A stretch of DNA of 64,000 bases from Hymenobacter sp. BT188 (GTDB taxonomy: Bacteria; Bacteroidota; Bacteroidia; Cytophagales; Hymenobacteraceae). Location: assembly GCF_014333585.1 (NCBI RefSeq), contig NZ_JACSCW010000001.1, positions 124,001-188,000 on the forward strand, read 5' to 3'. Made by a program: the position numbers and the translations under genes. Positions 42,234-51,691 of the stretch are shown here, piece after piece. A model generated the notes under the pieces. The model was given only the letters and a program-made list of their open reading frames with translations, was not told the DNA's origin and made no database searches. Position 1 is the stretch's first letter, and each line of letters opens with the position of its first letter.

Positions 42234-43070
42234 ATGGCATCTTCTTCTGCTTCCGCCGATTTGCGGACACGGCCCATTGGAATGTTCGATAGTGGTATCG
42301 GCGGACTTACCGTAGCCCGCGCCGTCAGCCGCCTCTTGCCCCACGAACAGCTTATCTACTTTGGCGACACGGCTCACCTGCCCTACGGCGACAAAAGTAC
42401 GGCGGCTATTCAGGCTTACTCAGTCAAAATATGCGACTTACTGCTCAAGCAGCATTGTAAAGTTATTATGATTGCCTGCAACTCAGCTTCGGCAGCGGCC
42501 TACGAGCTGGTGCGGGAATATGTGGGCTCTAAAGCGCGGGTACTCAACGTGATTGACCCGATTGTAGCGCATGTGGGCAAAGCATATGCTGGCCGCGACG
42601 TGGGGCTTATTGGCACCAAGCAAACCGTTAATTCCAACGTGTACAAAAAAAAGCTGGATGACCTCGATGCCGGCGTGCAGCTACACTCTTTGGCCACGCC
42701 GTTGCTAGCCCCGATGATTGAGGAGGGCTTTTTTAATAATAGTGTCAGCGACAATATTATCCAGAACTACCTCACCAATCCGGCCCTTGACAATATTGAG
42801 GCATTGGTGCTGGCCTGCACGCATTATCCGATGATCAAGGAGCAAATTGCCCGTTTCTACGAAGGCAAAGTAGAAGTATTGGATGCTTCCGATGCGGTAG
42901 CCACTCACGCGCAGGCGTATCTGGAAGAGCACAATCTGGCTGCACAGCCCGCAAAAAAGCCCCCCACGCACCAATTTTACGTTTCTGACTTCACCCAGTC
43001 TTTCGAGGAAAGCACCCGTATCTTCTTTGGCCAAGAGGTTCATCTGGAGCACTATCCGCTCTGGGAGTAG
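42234..43070 (+). CDS. murI: Glutamate racemase
   Basis: A 278-residue MurI supplying D-glutamate for peptidoglycan. Signatures: RPIGMFDSGIGGLTVARAVS, YFGDTAHLPYG, MIACNSASAAAYE with the first catalytic Cys, and LVLACTHYPMIKEQIARFYE with the second. Length is normal. I chose ATG 42234; a near-consensus -7 (TACCTTCG) lies a few nt upstream at about 42221-42228. The C-terminal end KPPTHQFYVSDFTQSFEEST includes a GCCCCCCAC variant of the iterated motif. Divergent from the small hypothetical gene. Confidence 0.94.
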   Translation: MASSSASADLRTRPIGMFDSGIGGLTVARAVSRLLPHEQLIYFGDTAHLPYGDKSTAAIQAYSVKICDLLLKQHCKVIMIACNSASAAAYELVREYVGSKARVLNVIDPIVAHVGKAYAGRDVGLIGTKQTVNSNVYKKKLDDLDAGVQLHSLATPLLAPMIEEGFFNNSVSDNIIQNYLTNPALDNIEALVLACTHYPMIKEQIARFYEGKVEVLDASDAVATHAQAYLEEHNLAAQPAKKPPTHQFYVSDFTQSFEESTRIFFGQEVHLEHYPLWE

Positions 43071-43247
43071 TCTATATACAGGGCCTCAGTGGGCTATTTT
43101 ACATGAATTTGGACCCATCTAGTAGCCAATTAATAAGCGAAAGTGGATTCGACCTTTTTCAGCGCTATTCACGTTTAGGAAATCAGATTATTTGCCTTTC
43201 ATGAGGCCCGCAACGTCTCAGACATACGCATCAAGGAGTTAAAAACC

Positions 43248-43907
43248 ATGAAAAAGACCTATCACCGTCTCGGCGACTGGCGCCGCAATACATTACTGGT
43301 AGCGGCTGCCGCTACGTTGGGCTTGTCGGTGCTGCCGGCTTGCTCGGACAATAGCGGCTCCGAAACCAGTCAGGAACAGTGGAGTGGGGGCGAAACCTAT
43401 TCGCAAGGTGTTATCACAGAAATGACCGAGGTGCAGCCTGGCGAGTGGAAAGTAACCGCTGAGCGCCCTGCTGGTAAAGAGGAAGTAGCTGCCATTCTGA
43501 AGCACTTCGATGGCAAGGTAGATACGCTGCAGGGACAAGCTTTGCAGAAGCAAATGCAGGACTACAGCCAGCAGCATCCCGAAAACCGGGTGGCCGGCAC
43601 CGGCATGATGGATATTTTGATGTGGAGTGGCATCGGCTACATGGCCGGCCGTTTCCTGACTCCTAATCGAGGGGCATATGCCAACCCGGGCCTGCTGCAG
43701 CAGAATGCCGGCTGGCGCCAGAATGTAGCGCGGGAGCAACAACAGGGCCGTGGCTTCTTCGGGCGTGGTTTTACTGGCAGTCGCACTTCTGGCGCGGGCA
43801 TTCGTCCGAGTACCTCGGTAAACCGGTCGGGGGTGCGTAGTACGGCACCGCGGGCCGGACGTAGCAGTGGCTTCTCGAATCGGGGAGGTAGCAGCTTCGG
43901 CGGCTAA
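43248..43907 (+). CDS. YgiB-like lipoprotein, upstream partner of a YgiC-like synthetase
   Basis: A 219-residue lipoprotein (LGLSVLPAC lipobox near residue 32). It has a soluble middle and, near residues 124-136, MDILMWSGIGYMAGRFLTPN, which resembles the WMPLMAGYMMGRLMGGG segment of E. coli YgiB. The C-terminal 70 residues are Gly/Arg/Ser-rich (RSGVRSTAPRAGRSSGFSNR) as in YgiB-type proteins. YgiB and YgiC genes are adjacent in enterobacteria, and the next gene here is YgiC-like, so the pairing supports the call more than sequence identity. ATG start; 85 nt before the next gene. Confidence 0.68.
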   Translation: MKKTYHRLGDWRRNTLLVAAAATLGLSVLPACSDNSGSETSQEQWSGGETYSQGVITEMTEVQPGEWKVTAERPAGKEEVAAILKHFDGKVDTLQGQALQKQMQDYSQQHPENRVAGTGMMDILMWSGIGYMAGRFLTPNRGAYANPGLLQQNAGWRQNVAREQQQGRGFFGRGFTGSRTSGAGIRPSTSVNRSGVRSTAPRAGRSSGFSNRGGSSFGG

Positions 43908-43935
43908 ATAAAAAAGCGTGTTCATCTTATAATTT

Positions 43936-43969
43936 GCCCCCCAGCGCCTTGTACAGGGAGTTGGGGGGC
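43936..43969. repeat. Convergent motif copies GCCCCCCAG and TTGGGGGGC before ygiC-like gene
   Basis: AATTTGCCCCCCAG at 43936-43944 and a one-mismatch TTGGGGGGCAAAT at 43961-43969 lie 24-57 nt before ATG 43993, with 16 nt between. They can pair as an imperfect hairpin (7-8 bp). Confidence 0.55.
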
Positions 43970-43992
43970 AAATAGTATACAGTTACCAACCT

Positions 43993-45165
43993 ATGATAAA
44001 GCTGTTACCTCTGACCGGTGATATTGCGCCAGCCGTGCGTGGCTTAGGCTGGGAATGGGCCATTGAGGAAGCCTGCGCGGCTTACGTTGCGCGCGAAGCC
44101 GTTGTATTGACTGAGGCCGAGGCCGACACCTTGCTTCAGGCTGCCGATACGCTCTACGAAATGCTCGTGGCCTCTATCCCTGATCCAATTCCGGATGATC
44201 TTCTTCAATTACTGGCTATTCCTCCAAACCTCTGGGCAGCGGTACGCCATTCCTGGAACGATGAGCGACACTGGCACATATATGGTCGGTTTGACCTCGC
44301 TGCCACGCCTGTTGGGCCTAAGCTACTTGAGTTTAACGCCGACACGGCAACCAGTCTTCCTGAAACAGCCGTGGTGCAATGGGCTAGCTTGGTAGCCTCG
44401 GGCACCTCCGACGAAAGCCGGCAAGCCAATGGGCTGTTTGAAGGGTTGAGCGCACAATTTAGCCAGTGGCTTGACCTCAATCCAGATCTAGAACCCAGCT
44501 TATTAATAGTGTATTTGCCCGGTAGCCCAGAAGATGAAGCCAACTGTACTGTGTTGGCTGAAGCTGCTCGCGAGGCTGGTTTCGAGCAGGTAGAGCTATG
44601 CCCGGTAGATAGCATGCAGGTGTCGGTGGCAGGAGAGGAGCGAGGCGTATGGGCCCCAATTGAAGGGGGGCAATGGCAACGCTTTGGTTTCCTGTTTAAG
44701 CTGGTACCATGGGAAATCCTGGCTCAGGAAGAGCCCGCACTTACCGCTGACTTAAGCGATTTACTGTTAAGTCGCGACGTAATTATCGCTAATCCGGCGT
44801 ATGCTCTTTTGTTTCAGAGTAAGGGCATTCTAGCGTGGCTCTGGCAAGTATACCCACACCACCCACTGCTGCTAGAGGCAGCCTTGCAGGATTTGCCGGG
44901 CCATAGCGTGCGCAAACCGCTTTTCGGACGTGAAGGCCAGAATATAGCGGAGATGCAAAATGGGCAGGTGACTCACGAAGTCCCGGGCGAATTTGTCCCC
45001 CAGCCCCAAGTGCGTCAGCGTTGGGCAGAATTGCCTGCTGACGGGGAACACCGTCTTTACCAGGCAGGCGTATTCTGGGCAGGTGAAGCGTGCGCATTGG
45101 GCCTCCGTCGTGACAAAGCTTTTATAACCAATCTGTCGGAGTTCGTGCCCCATATTTTAGCGTAG
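43993..45165 (+). CDS. ygiC: Glutathionylspermidine synthase-like ATP-grasp protein (YgiC-like)
   Basis: A 390-residue protein of the C-terminal ATP-grasp family of glutathionylspermidine synthase. Recognised segments: RHWHIYGRFDLAATPVGPKL, LLEFNADTATSLPETAVVQW, LFKLVPWEILAQEEPAL, and IANPAYALLFQSKGILAWLW, then VRKPLFGREGQNI with conserved Lys/Arg for ATP. It lacks the N-terminal amidase of full-length Gsp; E. coli YgiC has the same layout and proposed peptide-ligase activity. It lies 85 nt downstream of the YgiB-like gene. The substrate is unknown. Confidence 0.88.
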   Translation: MIKLLPLTGDIAPAVRGLGWEWAIEEACAAYVAREAVVLTEAEADTLLQAADTLYEMLVASIPDPIPDDLLQLLAIPPNLWAAVRHSWNDERHWHIYGRFDLAATPVGPKLLEFNADTATSLPETAVVQWASLVASGTSDESRQANGLFEGLSAQFSQWLDLNPDLEPSLLIVYLPGSPEDEANCTVLAEAAREAGFEQVELCPVDSMQVSVAGEERGVWAPIEGGQWQRFGFLFKLVPWEILAQEEPALTADLSDLLLSRDVIIANPAYALLFQSKGILAWLWQVYPHHPLLLEAALQDLPGHSVRKPLFGREGQNIAEMQNGQVTHEVPGEFVPQPQVRQRWAELPADGEHRLYQAGVFWAGEACALGLRRDKAFITNLSEFVPHILA

Positions 45166-45564
45166 AGTACTATTCCAGAGAATAAGTAGAGTAATTATAT
45201 ATAAGTTGGGGAAACCTCATTTATAGCCAAAGAGCGAAGGTTATTTATCAAAACACCCAGCTTAGATCGCTACTCTCATATATGAGAGTAGCGATCTAAG
45301 CTGGGTGTTTCATTATCAAAAATAATACTGGACTGGGTGAAATGAGGTATGCTAATTGTAGGGGGAAAGCTCAAAAGTTGGTTTGGATATTACTGAGAAT
45401 CAGATTTATGGCTTATCTGGAAAATAATTGTACTCCTGCAGTTTTTTTGAGATAACTAGTACGTGAATTAGATTCAATGAATATAAAAATAGACTTTATT
45501 TAGAGTCCTAAAACGCCTTTTACAAGTCTCATCTCTTTCTCTATAAACTTTCTTTCTCACGCTT
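45166..45564. other. 399-bp AT-rich non-coding region with a perfect palindrome
   Basis: No gene is supportable. It holds the 60-bp palindrome at 45251-45310 and otherwise AT-rich sequence leading into the T9SS cargo gene. No exact TAnnTTTG was found by eye near 45530. Confidence 0.5.
45251..45310. repeat. Perfect 60-bp palindrome without a spacer
   Basis: The left half begins AAACACCCAGCTTAGATCGC and the right half ends GCTGGGTGTTT; both halves (30 nt) are exact reverse complements, centred on CATATATG. It lies 86 nt downstream of the ygiC-like stop. It has T/A ends as in a terminator, but its full 30-bp arms with no loop exceed what a terminator needs. Confidence 0.97.
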
Positions 45565-48500
45565 ATGAAAAACACTTACGTAAGTACCATATCCCGAACA
45601 TTACGACCTCGAATTTGGACTCTTCTATTAATTTTAGTGGCCTTGCCGATACTTGGATGGGCGCAGGATAGTAAAATTATAGTCAATCCAAATTTCACAA
45701 ACTTCAGGTCAGTACCTGTAAATACACCCTCAACTGCAGCCAAAATTCAAGTTGACGCAGAAGATTTAGGAACTACTCCTATTACTGTTTCGGTGAGGGA
45801 TTTTGATGGGACATATGAGATTAGTCTTAACAATAGGGATTTCATTTCTGGCCCACTGACTTTAAACCTCAAAACCGCTAAAAATGGCTCATTTAACGAC
45901 GCTGTTTATATCAGGTTTTTTCCAAAAGAAGGAGGAACGGTAACTGACTATGTGGATTTTGACAGTGAGGGTGAGCATGCCGAAGTTCTTGTTACAGGTA
46001 CCGGAGTAGCACCTACGATTACGCCTGCTGCTACTAACATCTTCTTTGAGAATGTTACAGTTAATACCTCTTCTACTAAGTCGTTATCCATTTCATACAG
46101 AAATACGCAGGGTAATCTCACGTTGAATGTACCTTCTGGTTCAAACTTCCTGTTGAGCTACGCTGGCGGAACCCCTGCTAGCACGGTAATTATTCCCACC
46201 ACCTCATCTGCTACTTTAGTTAGTCGTTCGGTTGACGTTATTTTTACGCCAACAGCAACTGTTAGCTATAGCTCTACACTACAAATTACCAGCCCTAACG
46301 CTACGACGCAGGTAGTGACATTAAATGGAGCAGGTGTACCTCAACCTATTTTGACGGTAAGTGCTACGACTCTCCCAGACTTCGGTGCTGTTGTAGTTGG
46401 TCAAACCTCTTTTACTCAGTCGTTCGAGGTTAAAGGTAGTTTCTTGCAATCACCAGTAACTATTACAACTCCCGCTAACGGTGCTTTCCAAATCCGGACA
46501 GGCAGCACTGCTTTCTCCACGGGCACTATTACTTTAAACCCATCTACTGCTGGATCGATAGATGCTACTATTGATGTGATTTTCGCACCAACTGCTACTG
46601 GTGCGATTAGTGGAATAATTGCTATCGCCTCTTCAGGTGTAGCTTCTGCTCAGGTTCAGGTTAGTGGTACCGGTACAGAAGTTGGCCAGCCTGCAATCGT
46701 GGCTTCACCTACTCTTCTAGATTTCGGTACAGTAAGCAGCAACGGTTCAGCTAATACCTTAACATTTACCTTAAGTGCCACTGGCCTCACAGAGGACCTC
46801 GTATTGACGCCTTCCTTTATTACGTCTGGTGGTGAAGAAATTCGCAATATTGAATTCCGTGATACTTCGGTACCAAGCTTGTTTCAAAATCGTCCGCTGA
46901 CTATCAAGCAAGTAAACGGCAACATTCAAACTCGTACAATTGAGGTGAACTTAGCTGGAACAATAGCTGCTGGCAAATTTCGCGGCTCATTGGTTCTAAG
47001 CAGCTCAGGTAAGCAGACGGTTGTTGCAATTGAGGCAAACAGCACTGGTAACCAGTCAGTTATTGTGACTTCTCCTGGTGCGTTTTCGCAATTCACTACG
47101 GTTCCCAATGTACCTTCAGCGGTTCAGTCGTATCAACTGTCAGGACAAAACCTGTTACAGCCTATTACTGTAACTGCCCCGCTTCTCTTTCAAGTATCAA
47201 AGTTTGCTGATTTCAGTGACCTGACAGACTCGAAAGCAACTGGTAACTCAATCACTTTTGCTCCAAACAGAGGCAATGATCTTACACCAGCGGTCAATGT
47301 CTATGTACGTTTCTATCCTACTACTGCCACAACGGTTTCGGATGGCGTCAGAAACACAAGCGCTCCGGCCACTGGTACCAGCATTCCAGTATCTGCAACC
47401 AGCGTTCCGTCTATTCAAACGGCCGATGTTGCTCTTATTAAGCAGGTAGTAATCTATACTTCTAAGGATGCATCTACCCCGATCACTGTTCGGGCTTCAC
47501 GAGTACAGCGCGATATTACTCTCTCAGTAGCGCAATCGCCCAACTCGTTTAACCCGAATAGAACTCCTCAATATCAACTGTCACTGGATGGCAAAACGTT
47601 TGGATCAACAGTAGTTTTGCGTCCCAATTTGGACCCAAATAGCGCAGCGGTCTATACCGTAAATCAGGCAGTGTATGTACGTTACAATCCTACTTATCTA
47701 GGCGTTGCAGATGCTGCATTGCAGTACCAAAGTGGTGACTTTGCAGTTCAAACAGCGCAGTCCTTTACTGCTAATGGTCTGATTACCGGTCAGTCGATTG
47801 CTACTGAGCCCGCTCAGATATTAGTAGCGGCACAACAGTCCATTACTCGTAGCGCTGATGGAAAATCAGCTACAGTAACCTTTAATCCAGTACCAGAGCG
47901 TAACGGCACTTCATCGTATGGTGAAGGCCGTCTGATTGTAGCGAGTGAGAATGGCACTTTAACTAACGCTCCGGCTAGCCAGCCTAATGATGGTGAGGGA
48001 TATGAGACGGCTAATGGCGTGTATAACGGTCAGAATCAGGGAACAATCGCTCCAGGCTTCTACACAGTATTCGCGGGTACTGCTGTCCCAAGCACAACCA
48101 TTACCGGTCTGGATCCTTACAAGACGTATTACTTCTACGTCTATGGATACAATAACATCGATCCTACGCAGAATATTAGCGTAACAGGAGCGGAGAATTA
48201 TCTGACTCCTACTACTCCAACCACATTAGTAGGCATCGAGTCTGTTGGATTGCCTCCTATCATCCTACCAGTAGAACTAGTGTCATTCACGGCTAATCTG
48301 CAGAACAACAAGGTGAATTTGGGCTGGGTTACTGCCTCTGAGAAGAACAACAAAGGCTTTGAAATTCAGCGCAGTCAAGATGCCACATCGTTCACTACTA
48401 TTCTGTTTAAGAATGGCAAGGGATCTACAAACAACAAGAGCACTTACGTCGCTGTCGATGAGCAGCCCTTGTCTGGTGTGTCTTACTATCGTCTCAAGCA

Positions 48501-48795
48501 GATCGATAATGATGGCAAGATCAGCTTATCAGGAATCGTTACTATTACTAACACCGAGTTAGCGGAGGTTACGATGTATCCTAACCCAACCCACGGCGTC
48601 CTGAACATCCGCTTGCCCTACACCAGCAAAGCAGAAGTGCAGGTAACTATAACTGATCTGAGCGGCCGTGTAGTGCGTACAGAGAAGTTGGCTGCCAACG
48701 GTGAAGTAAGCATGAACTCTTTAAACAACGGTACTTATTTGGTAACCGTGAATGATGGAGTGAAGAAGATTACTCGCAGAATCGTGAAGAACTAA
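45565..48795 (+). CDS. T9SS type A sorted protein with HYDIN/SPD-2-like repeats
   Basis: A 1076-residue secreted protein. The signal peptide (MKNTYVSTISRTLRPRIWTL, then LLILVALPILGWAQ) is followed by repeated Ig-like modules at about residues 40-850 with recurrent words such as LPDFGAVVVG and LLDFGTVSSNG, which fit ASPM/SPD-2/HYDIN-like (choice-of-anchor) beta domains. The C-terminus has LPVELVSFTANLQNNKVNLG, then YPNPTHGVLNIRLPY, and ends GTYLVTVNDGVKKITRR, a type A T9SS sorting domain. It is probably surface-bound or secreted adhesin-like. Clearly richer in A+T than its neighbours; a terminator follows at 48815. Confidence 0.9.
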   Translation: MKNTYVSTISRTLRPRIWTLLLILVALPILGWAQDSKIIVNPNFTNFRSVPVNTPSTAAKIQVDAEDLGTTPITVSVRDFDGTYEISLNNRDFISGPLTLNLKTAKNGSFNDAVYIRFFPKEGGTVTDYVDFDSEGEHAEVLVTGTGVAPTITPAATNIFFENVTVNTSSTKSLSISYRNTQGNLTLNVPSGSNFLLSYAGGTPASTVIIPTTSSATLVSRSVDVIFTPTATVSYSSTLQITSPNATTQVVTLNGAGVPQPILTVSATTLPDFGAVVVGQTSFTQSFEVKGSFLQSPVTITTPANGAFQIRTGSTAFSTGTITLNPSTAGSIDATIDVIFAPTATGAISGIIAIASSGVASAQVQVSGTGTEVGQPAIVASPTLLDFGTVSSNGSANTLTFTLSATGLTEDLVLTPSFITSGGEEIRNIEFRDTSVPSLFQNRPLTIKQVNGNIQTRTIEVNLAGTIAAGKFRGSLVLSSSGKQTVVAIEANSTGNQSVIVTSPGAFSQFTTVPNVPSAVQSYQLSGQNLLQPITVTAPLLFQVSKFADFSDLTDSKATGNSITFAPNRGNDLTPAVNVYVRFYPTTATTVSDGVRNTSAPATGTSIPVSATSVPSIQTADVALIKQVVIYTSKDASTPITVRASRVQRDITLSVAQSPNSFNPNRTPQYQLSLDGKTFGSTVVLRPNLDPNSAAVYTVNQAVYVRYNPTYLGVADAALQYQSGDFAVQTAQSFTANGLITGQSIATEPAQILVAAQQSITRSADGKSATVTFNPVPERNGTSSYGEGRLIVASENGTLTNAPASQPNDGEGYETANGVYNGQNQGTIAPGFYTVFAGTAVPSTTITGLDPYKTYYFYVYGYNNIDPTQNISVTGAENYLTPTTPTTLVGIESVGLPPIILPVELVSFTANLQNNKVNLGWVTASEKNNKGFEIQRSQDATSFTTILFKNGKGSTNNKSTYVAVDEQPLSGVSYYRLKQIDNDGKISLSGIVTITNTELAEVTMYPNPTHGVLNIRLPYTSKAEVQVTITDLSGRVVRTEKLAANGEVSMNSLNNGTYLVTVNDGVKKITRRIVKN

Positions 48796-48814
48796 CACAT
48801 AGTAAATAGCTAGT

Positions 48815-48845
48815 AAAAAGCCCCCCAGATTCTGGGGGGCTTTTT
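48815..48845. terminator. Terminator built from an inverted pair of the GCCCCCCAG motif
   Basis: AAAAAGCCCCCCAGA and its complement with a one-base centre and T7 tail, between the two T9SS genes (same strand). Confidence 0.92.
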
Positions 48846-48930
48846 TTATTCAATCAACTGACTTGGCACGATTGAGGTAAGCGGCATCCTCACTTCACCC
48901 TTTATTCATATTCTCCCTCTTATTCAAAGT

Positions 48931-51195
48931 ATGAGATTTTTTACCGTTGGCTTACGCCTACCACACGCCTTGTTCACAATTGGTACGTTACTTATCTGTT
49001 TTTTACTCGCGCCAACATCTTATGCAGCACCCTATACATGGGTAGGAACAGGCGGTAATAACAATTGGTCTAACGCCAATAACTGGGATCCGGCGCGCAT
49101 TCCGGCTACGGATGATGTGCTAATTTTTGATGGCAGCAGAACAGCTACGGCTAACGTGTATGTCGACTTTGCTTCACCACAGATTATTAGTCAGTTACGA
49201 TTCATTAACAACATAACAGCAGTGTTGACGGTGCAGCCTAACTCTGATATAACTGCAGCACCACCAGCCCGACAATTGTCGATGGCTACTGCTTTAACGG
49301 GGGCCAATTTTGAGATTGATGCCGGTAGCTCTGTGCAGGTAAAAAGCCCAGATGGAGTGAAGTCAACGGCTGGGATGGGCTTTTATCTGGGTACAGAAGG
49401 CACAGCTACTATTGCTGGTACCCTCATCTTCGGCAGCAGTAGTACAGCATCACTCACCAATGACCCACATCAGTTAATTTCTCAGAAGAAAGGATTTAAC
49501 ACTATCCATTTTGTCGCTGGCAGCACTTTCAGGGCCGACAAGACATTTACAGGTTTTCCTTTCAATGATAAATCAGAGTCTGGTGGCACCACTGTTTTCC
49601 GAAGTGGCTCGATATACGATCATCGCGGCGGGGGAGCGCCATTTGGCACAAGCCTTCCTACTGCCCCGGTTACTATTCTGGAAAAAGGCAATCGCTACAT
49701 CTACTCAGTTACATCGACTGCAGCCGGACCACAATTACCTGGTCGCACTTACGGTTATATGGAATATAATCGCCCGACAACGGCCACCGGCATTGTTGGT
49801 GGCAGTGCCACCGTAAGTTCTACCGGTTTGCCTTTAGTAATTCTCGACGACTTAATTATTACAACAGGAAATGTTCGACTGAATCTTGCCAACATTGCTA
49901 TTCAGGGCAATTTGATAATCAATGGTGGCACTTTAGCAAATACAGCTGGCGCATCTACTATAACTTTCAATGGCGCTAGTAATCAGCTTATAACAAGTGC
50001 GGCTGCCATACCGGTACCTGTTTCGTTTGGTAGCTTTATCACGGTTGTAATTGACAATGCTACTGGCGTGACATTACAAACACCGGTGCAGATATCCAAA
50101 GCCTTAACCCTTACCAATGGGGTTGTAAACACTTCCGCTGGAACGCTTACTTTATTGACTGGGGCCACTGTTGTAGGCCATGATAAGAGCTTTGTGAGCG
50201 GTCCGCTCACCAGAGTGGTGGCAGCAAGCGGCAACACTAGCTTAACATTTCCACTTGGTTTCGGGACGGCATTTCGCCCATTGACAATGAGCCTAAATCA
50301 CAGTGATGGGGCAGAAGTGCGCTATACGGCTGAGCAGATAAAAGGGAAGCCAACCGCCCGGCTCTTTACCGGCGAAGTCAATAAAGTGTCGGCGGTACGT
50401 TACTTCAACGTGAGCAGCAATGCCACAACCAGCAACTTACTTAGTAGCAGTATTCAACTCAGCTATGGCGCCGATGATCAAGTAGATAATGCGGAAAAAC
50501 TGCGTATCGTTAAATCTTCGCCTGATAATCAGAGTTGGGAAAATATTGGTGGAATGGGCAGTGCTATACCTACTGGTAGTATTACCTCCACAATCCCTTT
50601 TACCAGCCTCGGCACTTTTGTATTAGCCAGCACAGAAGTGAGTTCCACATCTGGAAGTAATCCACTTCCTGTTGAGCTTATCTCATTTTCAGCCGAACGC
50701 CGGGCGCAAGGCGTACTGCTGCGGTGGGCTACTGCCAGCGAAAAGAACAACGCCAGCTTTGACGTAGAACGTAGCGCTGACGGTCGCCTATTTGAAACTG
50801 TCGGCAAAGTAAAAGGGCAGGGGCAGAGTACCCAAAAGCAAGCGTACAGCCTCTTAGATACCGCGCCTTTCAGCAGTTCCACAGCCTATTACCGCTTGCG
50901 GCAGCTAGACTTCGATGGTGCAGCAACCTACTCGAACGTTGTAGTCGTGAAAGGACAGAGTAAGGAGGAGCTTTTTCCTAATCCTGCTCGTAACCAGCTC
51001 ACCTTCCATCTGCCCTACAATGGGACGGCCGACTACCGGATTTTGTCTTCAACTGGACAGGCTTTGCAAAAAGGACAGTCTGCAAGTACCTTAACCACGC
51101 TCGATATATCAGGGCTGCCTGCTGGATTCTATTATCTGGAGATAGCGGCCGCAGAAGGACGGATAGTCCGCAAGTTTATCAAGCAGGCAGATTAG
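48931..51195 (+). CDS. T9SS type A sorted protein, beta-helix/adhesin-like
   Basis: A 754-residue secreted protein. The N-terminus has a signal-like stretch (LPHALFTIGTLLICFLLAPT) followed by YTWVGTGGNNNWSNANNWDP and LIFDGSRTATANVYVDF, typical of repetitive Bacteroidota surface proteins that start with a W-x-x-ANNW module. The middle is beta-rich and Ala/Thr/Ser-rich. The C-terminus has LPVELISFSAERRAQGVLLR, LFPNPARNQLTFHLPYNGTA and IVRKFIKQAD, a T9SS sorting domain. Probably surface anchored. It follows the first cargo gene after 135 nt with its own terminator in between, so separate transcripts are likely. Confidence 0.9.
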   Translation: MRFFTVGLRLPHALFTIGTLLICFLLAPTSYAAPYTWVGTGGNNNWSNANNWDPARIPATDDVLIFDGSRTATANVYVDFASPQIISQLRFINNITAVLTVQPNSDITAAPPARQLSMATALTGANFEIDAGSSVQVKSPDGVKSTAGMGFYLGTEGTATIAGTLIFGSSSTASLTNDPHQLISQKKGFNTIHFVAGSTFRADKTFTGFPFNDKSESGGTTVFRSGSIYDHRGGGAPFGTSLPTAPVTILEKGNRYIYSVTSTAAGPQLPGRTYGYMEYNRPTTATGIVGGSATVSSTGLPLVILDDLIITTGNVRLNLANIAIQGNLIINGGTLANTAGASTITFNGASNQLITSAAAIPVPVSFGSFITVVIDNATGVTLQTPVQISKALTLTNGVVNTSAGTLTLLTGATVVGHDKSFVSGPLTRVVAASGNTSLTFPLGFGTAFRPLTMSLNHSDGAEVRYTAEQIKGKPTARLFTGEVNKVSAVRYFNVSSNATTSNLLSSSIQLSYGADDQVDNAEKLRIVKSSPDNQSWENIGGMGSAIPTGSITSTIPFTSLGTFVLASTEVSSTSGSNPLPVELISFSAERRAQGVLLRWATASEKNNASFDVERSADGRLFETVGKVKGQGQSTQKQAYSLLDTAPFSSSTAYYRLRQLDFDGAATYSNVVVVKGQSKEELFPNPARNQLTFHLPYNGTADYRILSSTGQALQKGQSASTLTTLDISGLPAGFYYLEIAAAEGRIVRKFIKQAD

Positions 51196-51222
51196 TCAGC
51201 ATAGTGAGAAACTGTTAATTAC

Positions 51223-51259
51223 AAAAAAGCCCCCCAGAACTAGTCTGGGGGGCTTTTTT
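51223..51259. terminator. Bidirectional terminator built from an inverted pair of the GCCCCCCAG motif
   Basis: Arms 51223-51238 and 51244-51259 are perfect 16-bp complements, 5-nt loop, A6/T6 flanks, between converging T9SS and iscA genes. Confidence 0.92.
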
Positions 51260-51273
51260 ATAGATAAGGGAAT

Positions 51274-51600
51274 CTATACAGAGAAGCTTTCACCGCAACC
51301 GCAGGTGCGGGAAGCATTGGGATTATCGAAGTAGAAACCTTTGCCATTGAGACCGTCGGAAAAGTCGAGCTCAGTGCCGGCCAGATAAAGAAAGCTCTTC
51401 ATGTCAACGACTACGCGCACACCCTTGTCTTCAAACTCCTGGTCCATGGGCTTGATTTCATTATCAAAATCAAGCTTATAGGAAAGACCCGAACAGCCAC
51501 CACCTGCCACCGAAGCGCGCAGACGATACGTCTCGTCGAGCTGCGCGTCGCGCATCAGGTGCGTTACTTTTTCCTTTGCTTTATCAGATACAGTAATCAT
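51274..51600 (-). CDS. iscA: Iron-sulfur cluster assembly protein, A-type carrier
   Basis: A 108-residue A-type carrier. The conserved Cys residues are in VAGGGCSGLSYKLDF (first) and SRTCGCGESFSV (CxC at the C-terminus). Length is normal for IscA/SufA/ErpA; family members are hard to separate. It delivers or stores Fe-S/iron with the IscU scaffold. ATG start. It is last of a iscS, iscU, iscA unit, 91 nt after iscU. A terminator follows. Confidence 0.93.
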   Translation of the reverse strand: MITVSDKAKEKVTHLMRDAQLDETYRLRASVAGGGCSGLSYKLDFDNEIKPMDQEFEDKGVRVVVDMKSFLYLAGTELDFSDGLNGKGFYFDNPNASRTCGCGESFSV

Positions 51601-51691
51601 GGGAATTGCCAGTTACGAGTTGTAAGTTGTCAACTATGAAAAGCCTGCCTCTAAGTAAAGATGGGCTCTTCATACTAACATTCGCAACGGA

